A DNA stretch of 6,025 nt from Paracoccaceae bacterium (GTDB lineage Bacteria > Pseudomonadota > Alphaproteobacteria > Rhodobacterales > Rhodobacteraceae). The stretch covers positions 1-6,025 of the forward strand of contig QKHF01000069.1 in assembly GCA_003250135.1 (NCBI GenBank), read 5' to 3'. Positions 1 through 5,866 of the stretch are shown piece after piece. Both the position numbers and the translations under genes were made by a program. The first letter of the stretch is position 1, and each line of letters opens with the position of its first letter. The notes beneath the pieces are model-generated. The model had not been told where the DNA came from, made no database searches, and saw only the letters and a program-made list of their open reading frames with translations.

Positions 1-159
1 ACCAGAACCGGATCGCCTCGTGGCTCACATCGATCCCGCGCTCGTGCAGAAGGTGCTCCACATTCCGCAGCGAGAGAGGAATACGGATGTACAACATCAC
101 CGCCAGGCGGATGACGTCGGGGCTGGTCTTGAATTACTTGGAGAGGTGCGCTTACTCAT
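1..159 (-). pseudogene. IS6-family transposase, N-terminal fragment, frameshifted
   Basis: Reading down from position 133 on the minus strand gives an uninterrupted 44-residue stretch containing SPDVIRLAVMLYIR, LSLRNVEHLLHERGI and SHEAIRFW. This is the N-terminal helix-turn-helix region of IS6-family DDE transposases, just ahead of the catalytic domain, which is outside the window. The only sensible start, ATG at 159-157, is in another frame: it reads 20 codons (MSKRTSPSNS...) and stops at TGA. In the transposase frame a TAA (136-134) lies directly before the Phe codon. From memory of relatives that begin with something like SNYFKTSPD, a loss of about four bases in the AATTC stretch would explain the break; that exact lesion is inference. 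An internal start (for example the GTG or ATG in LAVML) would remove part of the DNA-binding region. The gene is likely inactive from its normal start. Confidence 0.7.
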
Positions 160-171
160 GCGTTGACGCTA

Positions 172-185
172 GGAGGGCGCCCTCC
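172..185. repeat. Perfect 14-bp GC-rich palindrome near the IS6 tip
   Basis: GGAGGGCGCCCTCC is its own reverse complement. It lies just upstream of the transposase start and inside the presumed end of the insertion sequence, so it may be a transposase or host-factor site or a structure in the transposase leader. No function can be assigned from sequence alone. Confidence 0.5.
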
Positions 186-207
186 CCGCCTCTGGGTGAG
201 CTCTCCT

Positions 208-237
208 AAAAAGACATCGCGGGTAATGGCGATATCT
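208..237 (-). terminator. Rho-independent terminator of the ABC importer operon
   Basis: Downstream of the ATPase stop codon the minus strand reads AGATATCGC, an eight-base loop (CATTACCC), then GCGATGTCT. These arms form a 9-bp stem with one G-U wobble, followed directly by a short T-run (five Ts in 212-208, the first of them paired). It starts 22 nt after the TGA at 262-260. Position, stem length and U-tract all fit an intrinsic terminator for the four-gene transcript. The T-run is short and the stem only moderately GC-rich, so termination may be incomplete. It would also limit read-through into the insertion sequence on the same strand. Confidence 0.75.
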
Positions 238-259
238 GCGCGTTAGGTTTCCGGCGCCG

Positions 260-1915
260 TCACACCTCCGCCGCCTCGCCGATATTGTCGACGCCGCGTT
301 CTTCGAGCAGCGTGGTCAGCCAGTTCGGGTCCATCTCGGGCACCGAAGACAGCAGCAGGTCCGTATAGGGATGGTGCGGGGGGCGGAACATCGCGTCCTT
401 GGGACCCTGCTCCACCACGCGCCCCTGCTGCATCACCACCACTTCGTCCGCGATCGAGCGGACCGTCGCAAGGTCGTGAGTGATGAACATATAAGCGAGG
501 TTCAGCTCGTCTTGCAGCTTGTCGAGCAGGCGCAAAATCCCCTCGGCCACAAGCTGGTCGAGCGCGCTCGTGACCTCGTCGCAGATAATGAACTGCGGCT
601 CGGCCGCCAGCGCGCGCGCGATGCCGATGCGCTGCTTCTGCCCACCTGAAAGCTCGGGCGGATAGCGGTTGTAGAACTTCTTGGGGTCCAGTTCGATCAG
701 ATCTAGAAGCTCGTCCACACGGCTTTTCAGCTCGGTCCCCTTGAGGCCGCCATAGAACTCGGCCGGGCGGCCGATGATGTCGCTGATCCGAACCTTGGGG
801 TTCAGCGCCGTATCCGCCATCTGATAGATCATCTGCACCTGACGCAGCTGCTCCCACGACCGGTCCTGGTAGCGCGGCGGCATTTCCTCGCCGTTGAACA
901 GGATCTTGCCTTTGAGCGGCGGCAGTAGCCCCGTGATGCAGCGCGCCGTGGTCGACTTGCCGGACCCGGACTCGCCCACGACCGCGACCGTCATGCCCGG
1001 ATAGATGTCGAAGGACACGTCCTCCAGCACCTTGGTCTCGCCATAGGCGGCGTCCACGTCCTGCACCGAGACGACCGGCGGGGATCCGTCCGTCGGGCGC
1101 GATTTCTGCTCCCGCTTGAAGCTTCGCACCGCCCACAGGCTCTTGGTGTAGTCGTCCTCCGGGCTCTCCAGCATCTGCTCGGTGGGCGCCTCCTCGACCT
1201 CGTTCCCCTTCAGCAGAACCTTGATGGTGTCCGCCATCTGGGCGACGACGGCCAGGTCATGGGTGATGTAGATCGCCGCCGTATTGAATTGATCGACGAT
1301 GTCGCGGATCGCGGCCAGCACCTCGATCTGCGTCGTGACGTCCAGCGCGGTCGTCGGCTCGTCGAAGATGATCAGGTCAGGCCGACAGGCCATCGCCATG
1401 GCCGTCATCGCGCGCTGCAACTGGCCGCCCGAGACCTGGTGCGGGTAACGGAAGCCGATCTCCCTCGGGTTAGGCAGGCGCAGACGCTCATAGAGCGCCA
1501 TGGCGTCCTCCTGCGCCTCGACGCGCTTCTGGATGCGATAGTGCAGCGGCGCCTCGATATGCTGCTCAATGATCTTGTGCGCAGGATTGAACGAGGCCGC
1601 CGCGGATTGCGCCACGTAGGCGATGCGAGAGCCGCGCAGGGCGCGCAGGTCGGATTTCGGCGTCGTGGTCAGCTCCATGCCGTCGAACTCGACCGACCCG
1701 CCGGAAATGCGGCACCCGTCACGCGCGAAGCCCATGGCGGCGAGGCCGATGGTGGACTTGCCCGCCCCGGATTCACCGATTAGGCCCAGCACCTCGCCAC
1801 GATGAAGCGTCAGGTCGACGCCATGGACGATTTCGATCCACTCTTCGTCCGAGTACCCCTCGATGTGAAGGTCCCGGATTTTCAGCAGCACGTCTTTATC
1901 CTTGAGCATGCCCAT
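260..1915 (-). CDS. Fused two-domain ATP-binding protein of a peptide/nickel-type ABC importer (DppD-DppF fusion)
   Basis: This cytoplasmic ATPase (551 aa) drives the importer and carries both nucleotide-binding domains in one chain, like YejF and GsiA. Domain 1 (about 10-250) has Walker A GESGAGKST (47-55), Q-loop Gln103, signature VSGGQLQR (161-168), Walker B ending in DE (185-186) and switch His219. Domain 2 (about 282-530) has Walker A GESGSGKST (314-322), Q-loop Gln365, signature LSGGQKQR (422-429), Walker B ending in DEV (446-448; Val replaces the usual Pro) and switch His480. Both catalytic glutamates are present, so both sites look active. A C-terminal HHPYTDLL segment (about 514-521) is the oligopeptide-transporter tail typical of DppD/DppF. 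The chosen ATG (1915) overlaps the preceding permease stop as TGATG, implying translational coupling. A GTG at 1918 and an ATG at 1909 are alternatives; AAAGGG (1924-1919) is best spaced for 1909. The substrate is unknown. Confidence 0.93.
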   Translation of the reverse strand: MGMLKDKDVLLKIRDLHIEGYSDEEWIEIVHGVDLTLHRGEVLGLIGESGAGKSTIGLAAMGFARDGCRISGGSVEFDGMELTTTPKSDLRALRGSRIAYVAQSAAASFNPAHKIIEQHIEAPLHYRIQKRVEAQEDAMALYERLRLPNPREIGFRYPHQVSGGQLQRAMTAMAMACRPDLIIFDEPTTALDVTTQIEVLAAIRDIVDQFNTAAIYITHDLAVVAQMADTIKVLLKGNEVEEAPTEQMLESPEDDYTKSLWAVRSFKREQKSRPTDGSPPVVSVQDVDAAYGETKVLEDVSFDIYPGMTVAVVGESGSGKSTTARCITGLLPPLKGKILFNGEEMPPRYQDRSWEQLRQVQMIYQMADTALNPKVRISDIIGRPAEFYGGLKGTELKSRVDELLDLIELDPKKFYNRYPPELSGGQKQRIGIARALAAEPQFIICDEVTSALDQLVAEGILRLLDKLQDELNLAYMFITHDLATVRSIADEVVVMQQGRVVEQGPKDAMFRPPHHPYTDLLLSSVPEMDPNWLTTLLEERGVDNIGEAAEV

Positions 1916-2976
1916 CACCCTTTCAGACCGGAGGAGCGGTACAACATCCAGTCAACGACGAAGTTGACGGACACGGTGAGCAGCGCGATCGCCGCGGCTG
2001 GGATCAGCGGCGTCAATTCGCCGAAGGAGATCAGCGTCGCGTTCTCCCGCACCATGGATCCCCAATCCGCAGTCGGCGGCTGGATGCCGAGACCCAGGAA
2101 GGAAAGACCGGCGATCAGAAGGAAGACGAAGCAGAACTCGAGGCCGAACTCGGCGATCAAAGGCGCGGTGGAGTTAGGCAGGATCTCCTTCCGGATCAGA
2201 TACCAGGTGCCTTCGCCCCTCAATTTGGCGGCTTCGATATAGTCCATGACGACCACGTTGCCGGCCACCGCTCGGGTCAGGCGAAACACGCGCGGCGCAT
2301 AGATCACCGCGACCACAATCACGATGACGGCGAGGTTGGTGCCGAAGATCGACAGCATCAGAAGCGAGAAGATCAGCGAGGGCACCGACATGATGACGTC
2401 GGCGAAGCGCCCCAGGAACTGGTCCAGCCAGCCGCCTCTCGTCGCCGCGAGCATGCCCGCCGCCGCGCCCATGATAAAGGCGAGCATGGTCGCGATCAGG
2501 GCCAGCCCCACCGAGTTCCGCGCGCCATAGATGATCCGGCTGAACATGTCCCGGCCAAGCTGGTCAGCGCCGAGGAGCATGGTGTCGTCGGCGGGCGCGA
2601 ACGCCCCGGCGATCACCTCACCCTCGCCGAAGGGCGCGATGATGGGCGCAAACACCCCGGCGATCGCATAGGTGAAGATCACGAACATGCCGAACGAGGC
2701 GGTCAGCGGCGCGGTGCGCAACTCCCGCGCCGTCTCATGCGGCGTGATCATCACCAGAAACTCGCGGAAGGCGTAGGACGTGCCTGCCGCCAGCGCCAGG
2801 ATGGCCGCGCTTGCGGCGATGGCGTGCAGCGCGCTCTCGCCGCCCACGATCCCAAGGACGAAGGACGCGAGCGTCAGCGAGAACAAGAGCAGGAAGGCCG
2901 AGCGCTTGTTGTAATAGGCCGCCAGGCAGGAGAGGCCGATGAGAAAGGCGTAATAGCCGAGAACGAACATATTCAT
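1915..2976 (-). CDS. Inner-membrane permease of a peptide/nickel-type ABC importer, DppC/OppC type
   Basis: This is the second channel subunit (353 aa). The C-terminal two thirds is a standard DppC-type permease: a leading membrane segment (about 95-113), the characteristic LLGADQLGRDMFSR block (134-147) after a periplasmic loop, a run of membrane segments, and the cytoplasmic coupling (EAA) loop at about 248-267 (EAAKLRGEGTW...KEILPN) that docks on an ATPase domain. LSFLGLGIQPPTADWGSM (291-308) is another family hallmark. Unlike most DppC proteins it begins with about 70 extra, mostly hydrophobic residues that look like three further membrane segments (about 1-22, 26-46, 50-69) before the usual first helix. 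The ATG at 2976 is preceded by GAGGG with a 7-nt spacer, and that site overlaps the TGA of the upstream permease 10 nt away, so the two permeases are probably translated together. It overlaps the ATPase start by 1-4 nt. Confidence 0.93.
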   Translation of the reverse strand: MNMFVLGYYAFLIGLSCLAAYYNKRSAFLLLFSLTLASFVLGIVGGESALHAIAASAAILALAAGTSYAFREFLVMITPHETARELRTAPLTASFGMFVIFTYAIAGVFAPIIAPFGEGEVIAGAFAPADDTMLLGADQLGRDMFSRIIYGARNSVGLALIATMLAFIMGAAAGMLAATRGGWLDQFLGRFADVIMSVPSLIFSLLMLSIFGTNLAVIVIVVAVIYAPRVFRLTRAVAGNVVVMDYIEAAKLRGEGTWYLIRKEILPNSTAPLIAEFGLEFCFVFLLIAGLSFLGLGIQPPTADWGSMVRENATLISFGELTPLIPAAAIALLTVSVNFVVDWMLYRSSGLKG

Positions 2977-2986
2977 CGCGCCGCCC

Positions 2987-3943
2987 TCACTTCGGATGCC
3001 TGAGGCGCGGATTGGTCAGGATCGCCCCGACATCGGCCGCGAGGTTGAGCAGGATGAAGGTCGCCGCGAAGACAAGGCAGCAGGCCTGCACGATCGGAAA
3101 ATCGCGTTTCGACACGGCGTCCACCAGCAACTGGCCCACGCCGGGATAGACGAACACCACCTCCACCAGCACCACGCCGGTGATCAGATAGGCGAGGTTG
3201 AGGGCCACCACGTTGATGATCGGCGCCCAGGCGTTGGGCAACGCGTGATGGACGATGACCTTCCAGGGGGGCGCGCCCTTCAGCCGGGCCATCTCGATAT
3301 AGGGAGAGGCCAGAAGGTTGATGATCGCGGCTCGCGTCATTCGCATCATGTGCGCGACGACGACGAGAACCAGCGTCAGCGCGGGCAGGAAACTGCGGTA
3401 GAGCAGGTCGCCAAAGCTCATCCCGTCGCTGATGCTGGCGATCGCGGGGAACATGCTGGACCGGACGGCGAAGAAGAGGATCAGCACGTAGCCAAGGAAG
3501 AACTCGGGCGAGGAAATGGAGGTCAGCGTCAGCACGTTCGCGACCCGGTCGAAGATCGAGTTGCGGAACAGCGCCACCGCGATGCCGAGGATGATGGCGA
3601 TCGGGACGGCGATGACCGCCGCATAGGCGGCCAGGAACAGCGTGTTGGCGAAGCGCCCGCCGATCGCCTCGCTCACCCGTTCGCCGGACACGAGCGAGAC
3701 GCCGAAATCGCCCTGAACCGCGCCCGCCAGCCAATCCAGATAGCGAATCGGCGCGGCGCGATCCAAGCCGAGTTGCTCCCGCATGGCCTGCACGGTCTCT
3801 TCAGTCGCGCTCTGTCCCAGCACCGCCTGTGCGATGTCGCCCGGCAGCAGCTCCACGGCGAAGAAAATCAGAATCGAAACCACGAGGAGCGTGACCAGAC
3901 CGAGCCCGAGCCTTTTGGCCACGAGCTTCAGGACGTCTCCCAT
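2987..3943 (-). CDS. Inner-membrane permease of a peptide/nickel-type ABC importer, DppB/OppB type
   Basis: This is the first channel subunit (318 aa, ordinary length for the family). Visible features in order are an N-terminal membrane helix (about 10-30) followed by the LLPGD motif typical of DppB; a periplasmic domain with REQLGLD (55-61) and QGDFGVSL (77-84); membrane segments from about 100 onward; the coupling (EAA) loop at about 217-238 (EMARLKGAPPWKV...HHALPN); and the C-terminal VVLVEVVFVYPGVGQLL block (257-273) with DFPIVQA (281-287). The ATG at 3943 is preceded by a near-consensus GGAGGA (3954-3949) with a 5-nt spacer, so the start is secure. It pairs with the DppC-type subunit encoded 10 nt downstream. 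The 120-nt gap to the binding-protein gene holds a stable hairpin, which suggests this gene is expressed at a lower level than the binding protein. Confidence 0.95.
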   Translation of the reverse strand: MGDVLKLVAKRLGLGLVTLLVVSILIFFAVELLPGDIAQAVLGQSATEETVQAMREQLGLDRAAPIRYLDWLAGAVQGDFGVSLVSGERVSEAIGGRFANTLFLAAYAAVIAVPIAIILGIAVALFRNSIFDRVANVLTLTSISSPEFFLGYVLILFFAVRSSMFPAIASISDGMSFGDLLYRSFLPALTLVLVVVAHMMRMTRAAIINLLASPYIEMARLKGAPPWKVIVHHALPNAWAPIINVVALNLAYLITGVVLVEVVFVYPGVGQLLVDAVSKRDFPIVQACCLVFAATFILLNLAADVGAILTNPRLRHPK

Positions 3944-3948
3944 ATTGT

Positions 3949-3954
3949 TCCTCC
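3949..3954 (-). promoter_or_regulatory. Strong ribosome binding site of the DppB-type permease
   Basis: GGAGGA on the minus strand lies 5 nt before the ATG at 3943. It fixes the permease start and gives it independent translation initiation after the 120-nt intercistronic gap. Confidence 0.8.
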
Positions 3955-4019
3955 GAAACCTGCGACCGACAGAATTCGCCGATGGGATGGGCGGAACCGG
4001 GCGCTTCTTGGTCAGGGAC

Positions 4020-4054
4020 GGAACACGCCGCGCCGGGGCCGCCCGGCGCGTTCC
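4020..4054 (-). promoter_or_regulatory. GC-rich intercistronic hairpin between binding-protein and permease genes
   Basis: A perfect 9-bp stem, CGCGCCGGG (4029-4037) against CCCGGCGCG (4042-4050), closes a 4-nt loop. A lower 4-bp stem (4020-4023 with 4051-4054) continues it beyond an asymmetric 5-nt bulge. It begins 9 nt after the TAA of the binding-protein gene. No T-run follows on the minus strand, so it does not look like an intrinsic terminator. In binding-protein transporters a hairpin at this place commonly protects the upstream mRNA from 3' exonucleases, making the binding protein more abundant than the membrane parts; that role is inferred here. Confidence 0.65.
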
Positions 4055-4063
4055 GCAGCTCTC

Positions 4064-5680
4064 TTACTCGTCGAACCACCAGCGGCTGGGGCCGCGGGCG
4101 CCGTCCAGCTCCCAGCTGGCGGCGATATTCTCGCCCCGCTGCACCTTGGCGTTGCGCGCATAGACCCAGTTGTTGAAGAACGGGATCACCGTGCCGCCGT
4201 CGTCGCGGGCCAGCAGCGCCATCTCCCGGTACATCTCGGCCCGCAGCGTGTCGTCCAGTTCCGCCTTGGCCTGCAGCAACAACTCGTTGAACCGCTCGTT
4301 TTGCCAGCGCGATTCATTCCACGCCGCGTCCGCCTTGTAGGCCAGCGTGTACATCACGTCCGGCGTCGGCCGCGCGCCCCAGGAGACCAGCGTGAACGGT
4401 TTGACCAACCAAACGTCGGAGTAGTAGCCGTCGTTCGGCTCGCGCACGACCTTGATATTGATGCCAGCGGCCTTGGCGTGCTCGGCGTAGAGAACCGCCA
4501 TGTCGACAGCGCCGGCGTAGACGCTGTCTGCGGTGCTCAGGCTGACCGACAGTCCCTCGGCGCCGGCCTTCTTCAGCAGCGACTTCGCCTGGTCCGGGTC
4601 GTACTCGCGCTGCGGGATATCATCTGGCCAGTACGGCTGGGCCGGCGAGTGATGGAAGTCGTTGCCCTTGGTCGCCGCGCCGAAGGCGATCTTCTCGATG
4701 ATCTCGTCGCGGTTCATCGCCAGTTTCAGAGCGTTGCGCACGTCGACATTGTCGAAGGGCGCCGTGTCGCAATGCATCGGCAGGGTGATCGCCGCCGCCG
4801 TCGGGATATTCTCGACCACGATGTTCGGATTGCGCTGCATCAGCGCCATCGTCTTCAGCTCGATCAGCGACACCGCGTCGACATCGCCCGTCACCAGCGC
4901 GGTCTGGCGCGCATTCGGGTCGTTCAGCACCAGCATCTCGGTCTTGTCGAAATAGGCGCCTTCCAGATGCCAGCCGTCATGCCGGGTCATCCGCCAGCCG
5001 ACGCCGAATTCGCCGTCGTCGATCTTGTAGGGGCCGGAGCCGTCGCCCGACTGCCAGTCGATGGTTCCGTCCTCGTTGGCCGGGCAGATGGCGAAGTGAT
5101 AATCGGTCATCAGCCAGGGCAGATCGGCGTTGCCGGAGTCGAGCTTGAAGACGATCACGTCGTCGCCTTGGGCGACGAGGTCGGTTACCGATGTCAGCAG
5201 CGCCTTGGCCGCCGAGGTGGTCTTCTCGCCGCGATGATGGTTCATCGACGCGACGACGTCGTTCGCGGTGACCGCGCGACCGCTGTGGAAGCTGGCGTTC
5301 GGGTTCAGCTTGAAGGTCCACTCGGTTGCGTCCTGGTTCGCCGTCCACTCCAGCGCAAGGTCCGGACCCAGCGACCCGTCCGGCTCGATCAGCGTCCGAT
5401 AGCTGCGATACTGGTGCGCCAGCACGATCATCTGACGAGTCACGTATGTCCCCGGGTCGTGCGTGTCCGCGGTGTTGCCATCGTGGATGCCATAGCGGAA
5501 CGTGCCGCCGCGCTTTGGCGCGGACTTGGCTGTGGTGGTCCAAAGACCACTCGCCGTCGCTGCGGTCAGGCCTGCCGCAATGGACAAATTGACGAACTCA
5601 CGACGAGACACCCGCCCTTGGCGCGCGCCCTCCGCAAGCTTGGTCAAATGGCTGGGGGCCGACTTCGATTCCGTTTTCAT
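4064..5680 (-). CDS. Tat-exported family 5 solute-binding protein of a peptide/nickel-type ABC importer
   Basis: This periplasmic receptor (538 aa) captures the ligand and delivers it to the permeases encoded downstream. It opens with a long N-region and a twin-arginine signal: SRREFVN (25-31; Arg26-Arg27) followed by a hydrophobic stretch to about residue 47. Cleavage is probably near 51-54 but no clean AxA site is evident. The mature part looks like a full-length SBP_bac_5 domain: YRTLIEPDGSLGPDLA early, the GSGPYKI turn (214-220), FDNVDVRNALKLAMNRDEI (309-327) and YDPDQAKSLLKKAG (360-373), with total length typical of DppA/OppA/NikA relatives. The ATG at 5680 is chosen because AAGGGAG (5692-5686) precedes it by 5 nt and the Tat motif then sits at the usual depth; an in-frame ATG at 5755 would add 25 unlikely residues across the leader hairpin. 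Ligand class (peptide, nickel complex, opine, sugar oligomer) cannot be told from sequence. Confidence 0.93.
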   Translation of the reverse strand: MKTESKSAPSHLTKLAEGARQGRVSRREFVNLSIAAGLTAATASGLWTTTAKSAPKRGGTFRYGIHDGNTADTHDPGTYVTRQMIVLAHQYRSYRTLIEPDGSLGPDLALEWTANQDATEWTFKLNPNASFHSGRAVTANDVVASMNHHRGEKTTSAAKALLTSVTDLVAQGDDVIVFKLDSGNADLPWLMTDYHFAICPANEDGTIDWQSGDGSGPYKIDDGEFGVGWRMTRHDGWHLEGAYFDKTEMLVLNDPNARQTALVTGDVDAVSLIELKTMALMQRNPNIVVENIPTAAAITLPMHCDTAPFDNVDVRNALKLAMNRDEIIEKIAFGAATKGNDFHHSPAQPYWPDDIPQREYDPDQAKSLLKKAGAEGLSVSLSTADSVYAGAVDMAVLYAEHAKAAGINIKVVREPNDGYYSDVWLVKPFTLVSWGARPTPDVMYTLAYKADAAWNESRWQNERFNELLLQAKAELDDTLRAEMYREMALLARDDGGTVIPFFNNWVYARNAKVQRGENIAASWELDGARGPSRWWFDE

Positions 5681-5685
5681 GATTT

Positions 5686-5692
5686 CTCCCTT
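5686..5692 (-). promoter_or_regulatory. Ribosome binding site that fixes the binding-protein start
   Basis: AAGGGAG on the minus strand lies 5 nt before the ATG at 5680. It selects that ATG over the longer in-frame start at 5755, which has no comparable site. Confidence 0.75.
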
Positions 5693-5732
5693 GATTGTTC
5701 GACCGCGAACCGCGCCAAGGGCGCTAACAATC
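5693..5732 (-). promoter_or_regulatory. Stem-loop in the 5' leader, abutting the ribosome binding site
   Basis: Perfect 7-bp arms GATTGTT and AACAATC (5726-5732 and 5693-5699) enclose 26 nt. Within these a second stem, GCGCC against GGCGC (5712-5716 and 5720-5724), closes a 3-nt loop. In the mRNA the outer stem would end exactly where the AAGGGAG ribosome binding site begins, leaving the site single-stranded but next to a structure. Likely roles are 5' stabilisation of the transcript or modulation of translation. I do not recognise it as a known riboswitch class. Confidence 0.5.
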
Positions 5733-5815
5733 GAGTTTTTGGATATTCCCGCCACCCGATTTTAGTTTCACGGCGTATTTCGTGGCGCGGTCAGAACAAT
5801 ATGATCTGATCGTGC

Positions 5816-5829
5816 AATCTTAAAAGATT
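5816..5829. repeat. Small inverted repeat next to the promoter dyad
   Basis: AATCTT (5816-5821) and AAGATT (5824-5829) are perfect 6-bp arms around two bases. The site overlaps the end of the 31-bp dyad by three bases and lies just downstream of the predicted transcription start for the minus strand. It could be a second protein site or a small leader hairpin. Confidence 0.4.
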
Positions 5830-5857
5830 CTGTCTCTATTATAGGTATAGACAGAAT
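5827..5857. promoter_or_regulatory. 31-bp near-perfect dyad, candidate operator
   Basis: ATTCTGTCT (5827-5835) and AGACAGAAT (5849-5857) are perfect inverted arms. Past one mismatched position (5836/5848) two further pairs match (5837-5838 with 5846-5847), leaving 11 of 12 paired positions around a 7-bp centre. The dyad lies on top of a perfect TATAAT on the minus strand, so a bound dimer would occlude the operon promoter. The regulator family is not evident from the site and no regulator gene is in the window. Confidence 0.6.
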
Positions 5858-5866
5858 TATATCTGC
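5838..5866 (-). promoter_or_regulatory. Candidate sigma-70-type promoter(s) of the operon
   Basis: The minus strand has two perfect TATAAT hexamers, at 5843-5838 (inside the dyad centre) and at 5861-5856 (across the dyad's outer edge). For the first, the hexamer 17 bp upstream is GCAGAT (5866-5861), a poor match to TTGACA; the second is no better, with AAAGCT. Strong -10 with weak -35 elements would fit a promoter needing an activator. Transcripts would carry a leader of roughly 150-170 nt that includes the hairpin at 5693-5732. The start point is inferred only. Confidence 0.4.

Larger units (their letters stand above)
1..206 (-). mobile_element. IS6-family insertion sequence, 5' end only (runs off left edge)
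   Basis: The left end of the window reads, on the minus strand, as the beginning of an IS6-family transposase, so the element's transposase-proximal end lies here and the rest is outside the window. The outer boundary is a guess: a GG-starting sequence (GGAGAGCTCACCC on the minus strand, beginning at about 206) follows directly after the T-run of the operon terminator, and IS6 elements usually start with GG. The other inverted repeat and the 8-bp target duplication cannot be seen. A perfect 14-bp palindrome (172-185) lies between this presumed tip and the transposase start. The family assignment rests on the protein match and is fairly secure; the end coordinate is not. Confidence 0.6.

Noticed and set aside
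243..1136. 297-codon minus-strand frame inside the ATPase gene
   Set aside because: Low-complexity, Arg/Gly/Ala-rich product in an alternative frame to the second nucleotide-binding domain; no evidence of frameshifted expression.
2973..3734. 253-codon minus-strand frame inside the DppB-type permease
   Set aside because: A shadow in another frame of the same strand. The in-frame permease has all family motifs, whereas this one is Arg/Gly-rich without any.
4064..5680. Assigning a specific ligand such as dipeptide, nickel, glutathione or microcin-like peptide
   Set aside because: Operon order resembles yejABEF, but family 5 binding proteins diverge widely in ligand, and neither diagnostic binding residues nor neighbouring metabolic genes are visible.
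5681..5755. 25-residue N-terminal extension of the binding protein from the ATG at 5755
   Set aside because: No ribosome binding site precedes it, it crosses the leader hairpin, and it would bury the Tat motif deep in the protein. The ATG at 5680 has a good site.
2996..5809. 937-codon open frame on the plus strand across the permease and binding-protein genes
   Set aside because: It lies antisense to two unmistakable genes, its protein is rich in Arg, His, Asp and Gln with no recognisable domain, and high GC content readily keeps such antisense frames open. No ribosome binding site or promoter supports it.
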